A stretch of DNA of 64,000 nt from Methylotenera sp. (GTDB taxonomy: Bacteria > Pseudomonadota > Gammaproteobacteria > Burkholderiales > Methylophilaceae): NCBI RefSeq assembly GCF_029946165.1, contig NZ_JAQSDZ010000008.1:124001-188000 (forward strand), given 5' to 3'. Positions 47,243 through 56,893 of this stretch are shown piece after piece. Made by a program: the position numbers and the translations under genes. Numbering within the stretch: the first letter of the stretch is position 1; each line of letters starts with the position of its first letter. The notes under the pieces are model-generated. The model did no database searches and was not told the DNA's origin. It worked only from the letters and a program-made list of their open reading frames with translations.

Positions 47243-47911
47243 ATGAGAGTTTTATTAGTCGAAGATGATGCCCTGCTGGGTGATGGAGTTCGCGCTGGGC
47301 TGAAACAGGCAGGGTTTGCTGTGGATTGGACGCAAGATGGACAAGCGGCAAAGCTTGCTCTAGAAACAGAAGAGTACGCACTGATGGTGTTAGACCTTGG
47401 CTTGCCAAAGTTAAGTGGAACCGAGTTGCTTAAATGGTTGCGTGGCGCCAATTCGGCCTTGCCAGTGCTTATACTTACAGCGCGTGATACGGTTGCTGAC
47501 AGGGTAGTTGGTTTGAATGCTGGCGCAGACGATTACTTAATCAAGCCTTTTGATTTAGATGAGCTGATTGCACGACTAAATGCACTATTGCGACGTAGCG
47601 CAGGCCAAGTCACCCTCACTTTACAGCATGATGATATTGAGTTAACGCCATCAACTCATCAAGTGAGTCAAGGCGGTCAAACAGTCGAGCTTTCTGCACG
47701 TGAATTTACCTTGTTACATGAACTTTTGCTGCATGTCGGCCGTGTACAGTCGCGCGAGCAGTTGGAGCAGCATTTGTATGGTTGGGGTGAAGAGGTTGAG
47801 AGTAACTCAGTTGAGGTGCATATTCATCACTTGCGCAAGAAACTAGGCTCTGGATTAATTCGTACCTTACGTGGCGTTGGTTATGTCATAGATAAGATGT
47901 CAGCAGCATGA
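47243..47911 (+). CDS. OmpR-type response regulator (QseB/PmrA-like)
   Basis: A 222-residue transcription factor. The receiver domain has VEDD acidic residues at 7-9 and the phosphoacceptor Asp51 (MVLDLGLPKLSG), plus Thr and Lys positions in LILTARDTV and LIKPFDLDEL. The C-terminal winged helix (about 128-220) ends with HHLRKKLGSGLIRTLRGVGYVIDK, typical of OmpR/PhoB proteins. The histidine kinase start overlaps its stop by four bases, so they are translationally coupled. Being next to the cytochrome genes, it may control them, but the target is inferred. Confidence 0.93.
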   Translation: MRVLLVEDDALLGDGVRAGLKQAGFAVDWTQDGQAAKLALETEEYALMVLDLGLPKLSGTELLKWLRGANSALPVLILTARDTVADRVVGLNAGADDYLIKPFDLDELIARLNALLRRSAGQVTLTLQHDDIELTPSTHQVSQGGQTVELSAREFTLLHELLLHVGRVQSREQLEQHLYGWGEEVESNSVEVHIHHLRKKLGSGLIRTLRGVGYVIDKMSAA

Positions 47912-49236
47912 AATCATTGCGGTTACGTCTAATATTGCACTTGTTTGTTGGGTTGGGTGTGGCTTGGTTAGTGGCTGCATTGTTTACGCTGCTAGAGTCT
48001 CGTGAAGAAATTAATCGGTTGTTTGATGCTCAGCTTGCACAATCTGCTCAGGTACTGCTTGGTACCACGCGGCATGAGATACATGAACGTATCGAGCATG
48101 GTGAAGATGAAATTCACGTGACTCATGAATATGAGCAAAGGCTAGCTTTTCAAATATGGAATGAGCGTGATTTGTTGCTACGCTCCAGCAATGCACCTGT
48201 CACCCCCATGACCACTAAAGATGGCTATAGTGAAACTATTATCAGCGGTCAAGCATGGCGCGTATTAACTAAATGGGACAGTAAACATGAGTTTATGATT
48301 CAAGTTGCTGAGCCTTTTGCTGGCAGAGAGCGTTTAGCGCGCCATATTACGCTCAAAATGTTGATGCCAACTTTGGCTGCTGTACCCGTGTTAGCGTTAT
48401 TGATTTGGTTTGGTATCGGCGCAGGCTTGCGTCCTTTGAATAATCTCAAATATGAGGTCACCAAGCGTGCGGCCAATCAGCTGGAACCGCTGGTGATGAG
48501 CGATGTGCCAGAAGAAGTCGCGCCCTTAGTTAAATCGTTGAATGATTTATTTGCTCGTTTAAAAGAGGCATTTGAAAGCGAAAGGCGCTTTACCGCTGAT
48601 GCTGCCCACGAATTGCGGACGCCATTGGCTGCACTTAAAATTCAGGCGCAAGTAGCATTGCGCTCTACCAATGAAGCAGAGCGCAATGCCGCATTAGAGC
48701 ATGTGTTGCATGGGGTAGATAGAGCTACCAGGCTGGTTGAGCAATTACTTACCTTAGCGAGGGTTGATCCTGAAAACGCTTCCTTGGATTATAAGCAAGT
48801 TGATTTGCGTAGTTTAGCCGCCTCCATTATGGCTGACATGGAACCTTTAGCACATGCAAAACAAATCGAGCTTCGATTGGAAAGTGAAAATGCATGTCCT
48901 GTACTTGGTGAAAGTACGCAGTTAAGATTACTGCTACGAAATCTACTAGATAATGCGATTCGCTATACGCCAGTAGGTGGTCATGTTTCAGTAAATATAC
49001 ATGATGATGACGGCATAAAATTGCAAGTACGCGATACTGGTTTGGGTATTCCAGAGGCAGAGCGTGAGCAAGTATTGAAGCGCTTCTACAGAATTACGGG
49101 CAGTGGTGAAGAAGGTAGCGGGCTAGGTTTATCCATCGTACGTCGCATTGCAGAATTACATGGCGCAAGTTTAATACTCAGTGATAATGACGCGGGGCAA
49201 GGCTTGCTTGTGAGCGTCCATTGGCCTAAAAAGTAA
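47908..49236 (+). CDS. Sensor histidine kinase (QseC-like)
   Basis: A 442-residue inner-membrane kinase: two helices (about 8-27 and 150-170), a periplasmic sensor between, a HAMP-like linker, and a HisKA/HATPase core. The phosphoacceptor His lies near residue 234 in ADAAHELRTPLAALKIQAQ. N, G1 and G2 boxes are visible as LLDNAIRYTP, RDTGLGIP and GSGLGLSIVRRI. It forms a coupled pair with the response regulator. The ligand cannot be told; a cytochrome or redox cue is one guess from context. Confidence 0.93.
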   Translation: MKSLRLRLILHLFVGLGVAWLVAALFTLLESREEINRLFDAQLAQSAQVLLGTTRHEIHERIEHGEDEIHVTHEYEQRLAFQIWNERDLLLRSSNAPVTPMTTKDGYSETIISGQAWRVLTKWDSKHEFMIQVAEPFAGRERLARHITLKMLMPTLAAVPVLALLIWFGIGAGLRPLNNLKYEVTKRAANQLEPLVMSDVPEEVAPLVKSLNDLFARLKEAFESERRFTADAAHELRTPLAALKIQAQVALRSTNEAERNAALEHVLHGVDRATRLVEQLLTLARVDPENASLDYKQVDLRSLAASIMADMEPLAHAKQIELRLESENACPVLGESTQLRLLLRNLLDNAIRYTPVGGHVSVNIHDDDGIKLQVRDTGLGIPEAEREQVLKRFYRITGSGEEGSGLGLSIVRRIAELHGASLILSDNDAGQGLLVSVHWPKK

Positions 49237-49314
49237 CTTTTTAATCGTATTATTGTCTCAGTAAAAGTAGTTGGAGCATGGTTTGTTAAGGTCTAATCCT
49301 AGTGAGGTGCTGAG

Positions 49315-50091
49315 ATGAGTGATTTATCTGCTTTAAAAGGGTTTTTGGTTGATTTGGATGGTGTGCTCTACACAGGATCAAATGCGATTAAAGGCGCTAT
49401 AGAAGCCATCGAGCAAGTTCGCGCTAGCTATAGTTGCCGCTTTGTTACCAACACTAGCACTTTATCCGTGGCTTCACTTCAACAAAAAATTAATAGCTTA
49501 GGCTTTACCATCCCTGCAAATGAAATTATCAGCGCCCCTCAAGCTACTTTGCTTTATTTACAGCGCCAAGTTAATCCAGTATGTCGTTTGTTGCTAGCCG
49601 AAGATGTAAAGCAGGATTTTGAAGCATTCAATCAATCCGTGGCGACAGCAAATTACATTGTCATTGGTGATATTGGTAGTACTTGGTCTTACCCGCTGTT
49701 AAATCAAGTGTTTAATGAGTTGATGCAAGGCGCAAAGCTCATAGCCATTCATAAAAATAAATTTTGGCAGACTGAGCATGGTTTACAGATGGATATTGGT
49801 GGGTTTGTTGAGGCGCTAGAATACGCCAGCGGTGTGAACGCCATGATTATAGGTAAGCCTTCTGCCGATTTCTTTCAGATTGCCTTAGATGATATGGGGC
49901 TCAAAGCTTCTGAAGTCGCCATGATTGGCGATGATATTGATGTGGACGTTGGTGGAAGCCAACAAATTGACCTAACAGGAATATTGGTGAAAACAGGTAA
50001 ATATCGTCAGAGCTATGCTGAGGCTTCTCAGGTTAAGCCTGATATATTAATAGATTCGATTGCTGATTTACCTAAATTACTTGGGCTATGA
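49315..50091 (+). CDS. HAD-superfamily phosphatase (NagD/LHPP-like)
   Basis: A 258-residue phosphohydrolase with the HAD catalytic aspartates in FLVDLDGVLYTGSNAI (Asp13, Asp15), the motif II Thr/Ser in FVTNTST (near 45), the motif III Lys in IIGKPSADFF (near 180), and the acidic motif IV in MIGDDIDVDVGG. The cap fold resembles NagD/LHPP hydrolases. The physiological substrate is unknown. It starts at ATG 49315 and converges with hemY with only 30 bases between. Confidence 0.9.
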   Translation: MSDLSALKGFLVDLDGVLYTGSNAIKGAIEAIEQVRASYSCRFVTNTSTLSVASLQQKINSLGFTIPANEIISAPQATLLYLQRQVNPVCRLLLAEDVKQDFEAFNQSVATANYIVIGDIGSTWSYPLLNQVFNELMQGAKLIAIHKNKFWQTEHGLQMDIGGFVEALEYASGVNAMIIGKPSADFFQIALDDMGLKASEVAMIGDDIDVDVGGSQQIDLTGILVKTGKYRQSYAEASQVKPDILIDSIADLPKLLGL

Positions 50092-50120
50092 CTCTTGGTT
50101 AAGTCATATGTGTTTAAGTG

Positions 50121-50543
50121 TTACTTAAATAAAAACCCCTGCTTATTTTTTTCTAAAGCCAGCGCCGCTAATAATTTCTCATGGTCGGCGTTTTGAATTA
50201 AATCATGCGCATTTGTAATGGCAATTTCCGCAGTTTCAAAATCACCTTCTGCGAGGGCTTGCATTCCTTCTAGCAGCCAGTCGTTGCTAGCTTTTAGGCG
50301 TTGCGCTTCTTGTTTGTTGCGCCTGTTGGCAGGTAAAAATCGTAGAAAATGCACAAATCTTAAAAAGTAATGTAATAGTAAAAAGCCCAATACAATCAAA
50401 ATCAGTAAAAAATTAAATGAAAATTGTAGCCGATAGGGCGGCCGCACAATCAGCACATAGCCTTGATTGTTACTGGCTATCAGCACCACGGCCACTAGCA
50501 GTAATGCCATTAATAACCACCAAAATATTTTACGTTTTATCAT
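50121..50543 (-). CDS. hemY: HemY N-terminal domain protein, lacking TPR region
   Basis: A 140-residue inner-membrane protein with the HemY N-terminal signature: IASNNQGYVLIVRPPYRLQFSFNFLLILIVLGFLLLHYFLRFVHFLRFLP with two helices (about 5-24 and 43-64). HemY proteins are normally about 390 residues with C-terminal TPR repeats. Here only one partial helical repeat (NDWLLEGMQALAEGDFETAEIAITNAH) remains, and no remnant is found in the 30 bases to the convergent HAD gene. It is last in the hemC-hemD-hemX-hemY operon, 14 bases from hemX. The precise role in heme synthesis is unproven. Confidence 0.85.
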   Translation of the reverse strand: MIKRKIFWWLLMALLLVAVVLIASNNQGYVLIVRPPYRLQFSFNFLLILIVLGFLLLHYFLRFVHFLRFLPANRRNKQEAQRLKASNDWLLEGMQALAEGDFETAEIAITNAHDLIQNADHEKLLAALALEKNKQGFLFK

Positions 50544-50557
50544 GATAGTTGGCCGAT

Positions 50558-51598
50558 TTAATCTGCTTTTTCTAGGCTGAGTTTGTAACGGTTAACTGCA
50601 GCAATGCTTTCAGTCAGTTGCGGTAACTGAATATCGATGTTGTTGCCGGATAATTTTTTTAATTGCTTAAACGCGAGGATGGCGTTTGGATGTTTAGCAT
50701 CATAATATTGATTGATCCATGTCGTCACTGTGGCAAGATCCGCTTTATAACTCACTTCGTCATGCTGTAATAACGCAATTCTAGCGGTGAGCAAGCGTAA
50801 TTTTAAATTCTCACGCAGATAAAAGGTATGGTCTGTTGATAATAGTGGCGGCTCGGGTTTATCAATGCGCTCTACCGTCACTAAATTTTTAATATCATTC
50901 CAAATGGGGTAAGCGGCTTTTTGGAAAGCGTTTAAGCTCTCTGTGGTAGCCGGATTTTGTTGAGCTGCGTTGGCATTAAAAGTTGGCTGGCGCGCGCTTA
51001 TTAACGGTATGGTGGCACATAAATTAGCCAATTTTTCTAGCTGAGCGCTCATGCCTACAATGTCTACTTGTGGTAGTTTGCGCAGACTTTCAATTTCAAG
51101 CGCTAGCGTTTCTCGCAATTGATTGGCGCGTGGTAAATTGAGCGGCTCCAAACGTTTATCGGCGGCTTGTAAAGCTAACAAAGCAGTTTTTACATTACCC
51201 ACAAGCTGTAGCTGTTGGTTGGCAATAGTTAATAACTGCTCCACCTCTGCCACTGCTGTAGCCTCGCGGTTCTCAGCGAGTTGATCATAAAGTGTTTGCA
51301 ATACATCTTGTTGGTCGCGCGATTCCTCAAGTTTTTGCTGCAAAATTACCGTGCGCGCATTGGCTTCAGTACTTCTTTCTTCTGCTTGCTTGGCCAGTGC
51401 CAAGCTTTGTTGATTATTTTCTTGGTAAGCTTCAAGTTTTTGGCTAAGCGATTTTTCTACTTCGTTGAATCGATGACGAGTATTTAACCACTGCCAAGCG
51501 AGTGTGAGCAAAGCGATGACAACCAGTATCAACGCGGTATTGGCGAAGAGTGAGGGCTTACGTCTATCTGAAGAGGTTGTGTTTGGAGTGTCAGCCAT
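50558..51598 (-). CDS. hemX: HemX-like membrane protein
   Basis: A 346-residue protein with one N-terminal membrane helix (about 17-38, ANTALILVVIALLTLAWQWL), then a coiled coil (about 42-110, SLSQKLEAYQENNQQSLALAKQAEERS), and a C-terminal periplasmic helical domain (AVAEVEQLLTIANQQLQLVGN and RLLTARIALLQHDEVSYKADLATVTTWINQYYD). It matches the proteobacterial HemX (DUF513) family encoded with hemC and hemD; it has been suggested as a uroporphyrinogen methylase, but the sequence here shows no such domain. 17 bases separate it from hemD. Confidence 0.92.
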   Translation of the reverse strand: MADTPNTTSSDRRKPSLFANTALILVVIALLTLAWQWLNTRHRFNEVEKSLSQKLEAYQENNQQSLALAKQAEERSTEANARTVILQQKLEESRDQQDVLQTLYDQLAENREATAVAEVEQLLTIANQQLQLVGNVKTALLALQAADKRLEPLNLPRANQLRETLALEIESLRKLPQVDIVGMSAQLEKLANLCATIPLISARQPTFNANAAQQNPATTESLNAFQKAAYPIWNDIKNLVTVERIDKPEPPLLSTDHTFYLRENLKLRLLTARIALLQHDEVSYKADLATVTTWINQYYDAKHPNAILAFKQLKKLSGNNIDIQLPQLTESIAAVNRYKLSLEKAD

Positions 51599-51615
51599 TT
51601 TAATTAATTACTCGT

Positions 51616-52398
51616 TTAATTCGCTACTTGAGATAAAGCTAATGTTGACAAACATTTAATCATCGCATCATCACCAGGCGCTTCAGTTACCAATACTTTA
51701 AAACCAAATTGCAGGGGTAACTCGGCAATTCTGGCATGATTAACGCACAGTGTGACATGGCGCAGCCATTCTGATTCGCCAGCCATGTCTAGCAAGTTGC
51801 GCATGGCTTCACTGCTCGTCACAATGACAGCATTCAGATGACCTTGCTGCCATTTACTATTTAAAAACTGTGTGTCAACTTGCGGGTTAATTCGACGGTA
51901 ACTTTCCGCAAATATAACATTTGCGCCACGAGATTTAAGCGTATCTGCCAATACATCGCGCCCGCCAACCCCACGAAAGATAATGATATTTTTATTCTCA
52001 ACATCATGCATTTCAGCAAGTGCCAATAAAGTCTCACTGTCAAAACGCGTGTGCGGTATGAGTACTTGGTGAACGCCATACAGACTAAGCTCTTTCGCCG
52101 TTTGATGACCAATGGCTGCAAATTTCAGATTTTCTGGCACATGGCCAAATTTTTTGAGAATTCTGGGTAATGAATGATCCACTGCATTGGTGCTGATAAA
52201 GATTGCCCAGTCTGCAAGTTCAAGGTCGGCAATCGCAGTTTCAAATATATGATAATCGTCTAAAGGTGAAATGGCGAGCAATGGAAATAAAATCGCATCG
52301 CCACCATGATGTTGAATCGCCTCGCAGATACTTTCAGCTTGGTCGACGGGTCTGGTAACCGCTACATGCAAACCTTTTAGTAAATTATCTGCCATCAT
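51616..52398 (-). CDS. hemD: Uroporphyrinogen-III synthase
   Basis: Closes hydroxymethylbilane into uroporphyrinogen III. The 260-residue protein is divergent in sequence, as is normal for HemD. Recognisable parts are VAVTRPVDQAESICEAIQHHGGDAILFPLLAISP at the start, WAIFISTNAVDHSLP, NIIIFRGVGGRDVLADTLKSRGANVIFAESYRR, and VIVTSSEAMRNLLDM. It lies 21 bases downstream of hemC and upstream of hemX, the usual order. Confidence 0.93.
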   Translation of the reverse strand: MMADNLLKGLHVAVTRPVDQAESICEAIQHHGGDAILFPLLAISPLDDYHIFETAIADLELADWAIFISTNAVDHSLPRILKKFGHVPENLKFAAIGHQTAKELSLYGVHQVLIPHTRFDSETLLALAEMHDVENKNIIIFRGVGGRDVLADTLKSRGANVIFAESYRRINPQVDTQFLNSKWQQGHLNAVIVTSSEAMRNLLDMAGESEWLRHVTLCVNHARIAELPLQFGFKVLVTEAPGDDAMIKCLSTLALSQVAN

Positions 52399-52419
52399 GA
52401 ATAATGACTACTCCGTTAA

Positions 52420-53394
52420 TTACTTATGACCATCAAGTGCAGAGAGAATGTCGTTAGCACCTTTAGCCAACAACTGATTGGCTAAGGCTTTACCTAAAGC
52501 ATCTGCTTGATTTCTATTGCCACTGGCAGTTTCAATTAACATTTGTTTGCCATCCACGCTCGCTACAAAGCCAGTGATGTGAATGTCATCGCCTTTACAT
52601 GTCGCATAAGCGCCAAGCGGCACGGTGCAGCTGCCTGCAAGCGCACGACTCATGGCGCGCTCTGCCTCCACACACACTTGCGTATCTGGGTGATTTAACG
52701 GCGCTAAAACAGCGAGTAAATCAGGGCGATTTGCATTGATTTCAATACCCAATGCCCCTTGGCCCACCGCAGGAATGCTCAGTTCAGGTGAAATCACATT
52801 GCGAATTCTGGCGTTAAGCCCTAAACGAATCAAACCAGCAGCAGCGAGGATAATCGCAGCATACTGACCTTCATCCAGCTTGCGTAAACGCGTTTGCAGA
52901 TTACCGCGCAAAGACTCAATTTTTAAGTGGGGTAAACGCGCTTGCAATTGGCTTTGACGGCGTAGGCTAGAAGTACCAACAATACTCCCTTCAGGCAGAT
53001 CTTCAAGTGAATCGTAATCGTTTGAAACAAAGGCATCGCGTGGGTCTTCACGTTCGCCAGTCGCGGCCATCATAAAGCCTGCTGGCAGGTTCATCGGCAC
53101 ATCTTTCATGCTATGAACAGCCAAGTCGGCACGGCCATCTTCCAATGCAGTTTCTAACTCTTTTACAAACAAACCTTTGCCACCGACTTTTGCTAAAGGT
53201 ATATCTAAAATTTGATCGCCAGTCGTGGTCATGCCTAAAATTTCAACAACAGTGGAAGGATAAAGCGCCTGCAAACGGCTTTGAATGTGCAAGGCTTGCC
53301 ACATTGCCAGCGGGCTTTCGCGCGAGGCAATCACAAGTTTACTTGGGGGTTGAATATCAGGTGTTTGATTGGAGTTAGGATTAGAAGTGTTCAT
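52420..53394 (-). CDS. hemC: Hydroxymethylbilane synthase (porphobilinogen deaminase)
   Basis: Joins four porphobilinogens into hydroxymethylbilane. The protein is 324 residues, with a slightly longer, Asn/Pro-rich N-terminus than usual ([20 protein letters not shown]). Key motifs are [46 protein letters not shown], the catalytic [12 protein letters not shown], and the dipyrromethane-cofactor Cys in [13 protein letters not shown]. It heads the hemCDXY operon and is separated from algR by about 58 bases. Confidence 0.97.
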   Translation of the reverse strand: MNTSNPNSNQTPDIQPPSKLVIASRESPLAMWQALHIQSRLQALYPSTVVEILGMTTTGDQILDIPLAKVGGKGLFVKELETALEDGRADLAVHSMKDVPMNLPAGFMMAATGEREDPRDAFVSNDYDSLEDLPEGSIVGTSSLRRQSQLQARLPHLKIESLRGNLQTRLRKLDEGQYAAIILAAAGLIRLGLNARIRNVISPELSIPAVGQGALGIEINANRPDLLAVLAPLNHPDTQVCVEAERAMSRALAGSCTVPLGAYATCKGDDIHITGFVASVDGKQMLIETASGNRNQADALGKALANQLLAKGANDILSALDGHK

Positions 53395-53452
53395 GCTTAA
53401 AATAGGCTGTTTAATGAGTAAGTTTTATTTTAACACAAGCTGTGCTATCGCT

Positions 53453-54211
53453 TTAGTTTGCGCGGATGAGGTGCTGTTGGCGACGACTAACGGCAATTGT
53501 CTCATCGGTGTTTTTTAATAAGGCCACCCAGTGTTTTTCACTACTTTTATTGCCGTCTTCATCAAACTCTTGATGGCGTTTTTCATAGCCCAAAATGTAG
53601 GCCTTTGCCACCAAGCAGTTGCGATGTAAACGAATAAAAGTATTGTGAAACTCTTGCTCTAGATTATTAAGCGATTCTTCGAGAAGGTATTCCTTTTCTG
53701 CCGTGCGCACGGTGATATATTTAAGTTCAGCACGCAAGTAAATCACATCGACAACAGGAATCAATAAAATTCGCCCGCGCTCAGAAATGCAGAAATGCGT
53801 CTTTTGGGGGCTTGGTGGCGCGATTGCTTGAAGCTGACTGGGCAATAGCGCACGCGCTTTTTGTATGGCAGTTTGTAGGCGCTCCAAACGAATTGGTTTT
53901 AACAAATAATCTACCGCGCTCATATCAAAAGCCTGCATAGCGTAATTATCAAATGCTGTCGTAAAAATAATGGCGGGTGGTTTAGTTATTTTTTGCAAAT
54001 GTTGAGCGGCTTCAATGCCGTCCATGTTTGGCATACGAATGTCGAGTAAAACAATGTCGGGCTGATGGGTGTTCGCTAAGTTCAGCGCTTCTTGCCCATT
54101 TTTTGCTTCTGCGACAATGTGAATATGATTCATCTCACTCAAAAGCTCACGTAAACGGTTGCGAGCTGGCGCTTCGTCATCTACGATTAATATATTCAGT
54201 GAGTCGGTCAT
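53453..54211 (-). CDS. algR: LytTR response regulator (AlgR-like)
   Basis: A 252-residue regulator: receiver domain with DDE (11-13) and phosphoacceptor Asp57 (IVLLDIRMPNMDG), and a C-terminal LytTR DNA-binding domain (from about 140) with FHNTFIRLHRNCLVAKAYILGYEK. It matches the AlgR-type regulator that in betaproteobacteria and pseudomonads lies beside algZ, argH and hemC. It overlaps the kinase gene by four bases. Alginate control is known only from Pseudomonas; the target here is unknown. Confidence 0.93.
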   Translation of the reverse strand: MTDSLNILIVDDEAPARNRLRELLSEMNHIHIVAEAKNGQEALNLANTHQPDIVLLDIRMPNMDGIEAAQHLQKITKPPAIIFTTAFDNYAMQAFDMSAVDYLLKPIRLERLQTAIQKARALLPSQLQAIAPPSPQKTHFCISERGRILLIPVVDVIYLRAELKYITVRTAEKEYLLEESLNNLEQEFHNTFIRLHRNCLVAKAYILGYEKRHQEFDEDGNKSSEKHWVALLKNTDETIAVSRRQQHLIRAN

Positions 54212-55212
54212 TTTGTTGTATATGGCAAGGTAATATGCACTTGATATTCACCATTTGACAGACTACTTTTTAACGACGCTTCAAGGTCAAAATGCAAAGT
54301 TAAGCGTTCTTTAATGTTTTTAAGCGCCATTTGGTTGCCAATATGTCTAGTATTTTTAATGCTGTAGGGATTGCTTAGAACTAAGTGAACTTCATTACGT
54401 TTGGTGTAGAGTTGGATAGTGATTTTACCACCAGCCGCTAAGGGTTCAATGCCGTGATAGACCGCATTTTCAATCAGCGGCTGCAATAACAATGGTGGTA
54501 TAAGCGCATCGGGCGGCATATCGTCTACTTTCCACTCAATGATAAGCCGCTCTTCTAGACGTAGCTTTTCTAATGATAAATATTGCCTACATAAAGCGAT
54601 TTCCTGCGCTAATGGGACTAAATCCCGATTATCTGCCATCAACACTCGGAATAAATCCGCCATATCTTCTAGGGCAGCCTCAGCGCGTTTTGGTTGGCTG
54701 CGAATTAACGATAGCACCGCGTTAATACAGTTAAATAAAAAATGCGGACGAATACGTGCCTGAAGTGCTTGAAGTCTTGCTTCATCAATTGCTGGCGAAT
54801 AAGCGCGCTCTTGAAGATTAAAGTAATACAAGGTGATAGCGCATAGAATAAATGCATAAAAAAGCATACGTTTAGTCGATAATAAATTGTCGAATATTAA
54901 GGCTTGTGTGAGTAGCCCATGTAAACAAAAGCACGTGAATAAAATGATACCAAAGGTGGCGATTATGCCGTGCCAGTATTCTAGTTTTTTGAGTAGAGGG
55001 TAGCTTGCATATAACAATAACAAGCTCAATAACAGCATGGGTTGCGCAATTGATGAGATGTTTGTCATCAGCATTACAAATTCATTAGTATTAGTGCCTA
55101 AAATAATAGCAATGATCGCTAATAATCCATTTGTGATTATTAGAATGCGTAACATTACGCCTAAGTTACGTAAGTTAGGAATGCGGTTACTTTTTCTCAT
55201 GGCATGAATCAT
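54208..55212 (-). CDS. algZ: AlgZ/LytS-type sensor histidine kinase
   Basis: A 334-residue membrane kinase of the LytS class. About four hydrophobic helices span residues 15-130. The His_kinase domain follows with the phosphoacceptor His157 in IRPHFLFNCINAVLSLIRSQP, and the ATPase part has PPLLLQPLIENAVYHGIEPL. The start at ATG 55212 has an alternative four codons later. It forms a coupled pair with algR (four-base overlap) and is divergent from argH. Confidence 0.92.
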   Translation of the reverse strand: MIHAMRKSNRIPNLRNLGVMLRILIITNGLLAIIAIILGTNTNEFVMLMTNISSIAQPMLLLSLLLLYASYPLLKKLEYWHGIIATFGIILFTCFCLHGLLTQALIFDNLLSTKRMLFYAFILCAITLYYFNLQERAYSPAIDEARLQALQARIRPHFLFNCINAVLSLIRSQPKRAEAALEDMADLFRVLMADNRDLVPLAQEIALCRQYLSLEKLRLEERLIIEWKVDDMPPDALIPPLLLQPLIENAVYHGIEPLAAGGKITIQLYTKRNEVHLVLSNPYSIKNTRHIGNQMALKNIKERLTLHFDLEASLKSSLSNGEYQVHITLPYTTK

Positions 55213-55431
55213 GCATATAAAATTTTGTTGTTTGGCCTTTTCTGGACATTAGTTAAATCTTAATCTTTGTAATATGCATTATACTAATCACATAAGTGTA
55301 TTATTAATAAGCAATAATTGATATAAAAAGTCAATCTGGCAATTAAAAGTGATGAGATTTACCTAAGTTTTAAATTTAATCCTAAACATTGAATAGGCAT
55401 TAAAGCCATACGAAAAGAAAGAAAAGTAAAC

Positions 55432-56871
55432 GTGATAAAAAAGACGAGTGCATTAAACAACAAAAATACTAGTTGGTCAGGCAGATTTAACGAGCCTGTC
55501 GCTGAGTTAGTAAAGAAATATACCGCCTCTGTAAGCTTTGATCAACGCTTGGCGGCGTTTGATATTCAGGGCTCAATTGCCCATGCCCAAATGTTGGGCG
55601 CACAAAAAATTATAAGTTTGGATGACGTTAAATCAATTGAAACAGGATTGGCAGAAATCTTGCAGGAAATTGAAGGCGGGGAATTTGAATGGCTGTTAGA
55701 TTTAGAAGACGTTCATTTAAATATTGAAAAGCGTTTAACCGACAAGATAGGGGATGCAGGTAAGCGCTTACATACTGGCAGAAGTCGTAACGACCAAGTG
55801 GCAACAGATGTTAGGTTATGGCTACGAGCCACCACAGATGATGTAATTGCGGGTTTAAAAGGTTTGCAACTGAGTTTGTTAGACTTAGCAGAAGCGCATT
55901 TTGATACGGTAATGCCAGGTTTTACGCATTTACAAGTAGCGCAACCAGTGACATTTGGTCACCACTTAATGGCATACGTCGAGATGCTTACACGCGATAT
56001 TGGGCGATTCATGGATTGCAGAAAGCGCATTAACAAACTACCTTTGGGCGCTGCGGCATTGGCGGGCACAAGCTACCCGATTGATAGGGAATTGGTTGCA
56101 AAAAAATTGGGTTTCGATGGCGTTTGTGAGAACTCATTAGACGCGGTTTCTGACCGTGATTTTGCTATTGAATTTACCTTTGCTGCTTCATTGGTGATGA
56201 CGCATTTATCACGATTATCCGAAGAGCTGATTTTGTGGAGTTCGCCAAGATTTGCTTTCATCGACATCGCGGATAGATTTTGCACAGGCTCATCTATCAT
56301 GCCGCAAAAGAAAAACCCCGATGTACCCGAACTGGTACGTGGCAAAACGGGACGTGTTTACGGACATCTAACCGCGCTGCTGACCTTAATGAAAGGCCAG
56401 CCACTAGCCTACAACAAAGATAATCAAGAAGACAAAGAGCCGCTATTTGATACGGCTGACACTTTATTGGTCACCCTACAAATTTACGCAGACATGTTGC
56501 GTTTGCCAGTGATAGAAAACGGCGTGGTAGTTACAAAAGGCTTTACAGTCAATAAAGACAATATGCGTCAAGCTGCATTTGAAGGTTATGCAACTGCTAC
56601 CGATCTTGCTGATTATTTAGCTAAAAAAGGCATGCCTTTTAGAGATGCGCATGAAGCTGTGGCTCTGGCGGTGCGCTATGCGGTAGACAAAAAGGTAGAT
56701 TTAAGTGATTTACCACTTTCAACGTTACAAGAATTTGCATCTGAAATTGGTGAGGATGTTTATGCTGTGCTAACTTTAGAAGGCTCCTTAAACAGCCGCA
56801 ATCATATTGGGGGCACTGCACCTGTGCAAGTTAAAGCAGCCATAGCTCGAGTTAGAAAATCAATGAGTTGA
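55432..56871 (+). CDS. argH: Argininosuccinate lyase
   Basis: Splits argininosuccinate into arginine and fumarate, the last step of arginine synthesis. The protein is 479 residues. It begins with [26 protein letters not shown], has the active-site blocks [13 protein letters not shown] and [12 protein letters not shown], and the superfamily signature [12 protein letters not shown] near residue 287. GTG 55432 is the start. It is divergent from algZ across 219 bases, the standard gene neighbourhood, and is followed by a FimV-like gene after 22 bases. Confidence 0.97.
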   Translation: MIKKTSALNNKNTSWSGRFNEPVAELVKKYTASVSFDQRLAAFDIQGSIAHAQMLGAQKIISLDDVKSIETGLAEILQEIEGGEFEWLLDLEDVHLNIEKRLTDKIGDAGKRLHTGRSRNDQVATDVRLWLRATTDDVIAGLKGLQLSLLDLAEAHFDTVMPGFTHLQVAQPVTFGHHLMAYVEMLTRDIGRFMDCRKRINKLPLGAAALAGTSYPIDRELVAKKLGFDGVCENSLDAVSDRDFAIEFTFAASLVMTHLSRLSEELILWSSPRFAFIDIADRFCTGSSIMPQKKNPDVPELVRGKTGRVYGHLTALLTLMKGQPLAYNKDNQEDKEPLFDTADTLLVTLQIYADMLRLPVIENGVVVTKGFTVNKDNMRQAAFEGYATATDLADYLAKKGMPFRDAHEAVALAVRYAVDKKVDLSDLPLSTLQEFASEIGEDVYAVLTLEGSLNSRNHIGGTAPVQVKAAIARVRKSMS

Positions 56872-56893
56872 AATATTAAAAGATAGGTGTGAA

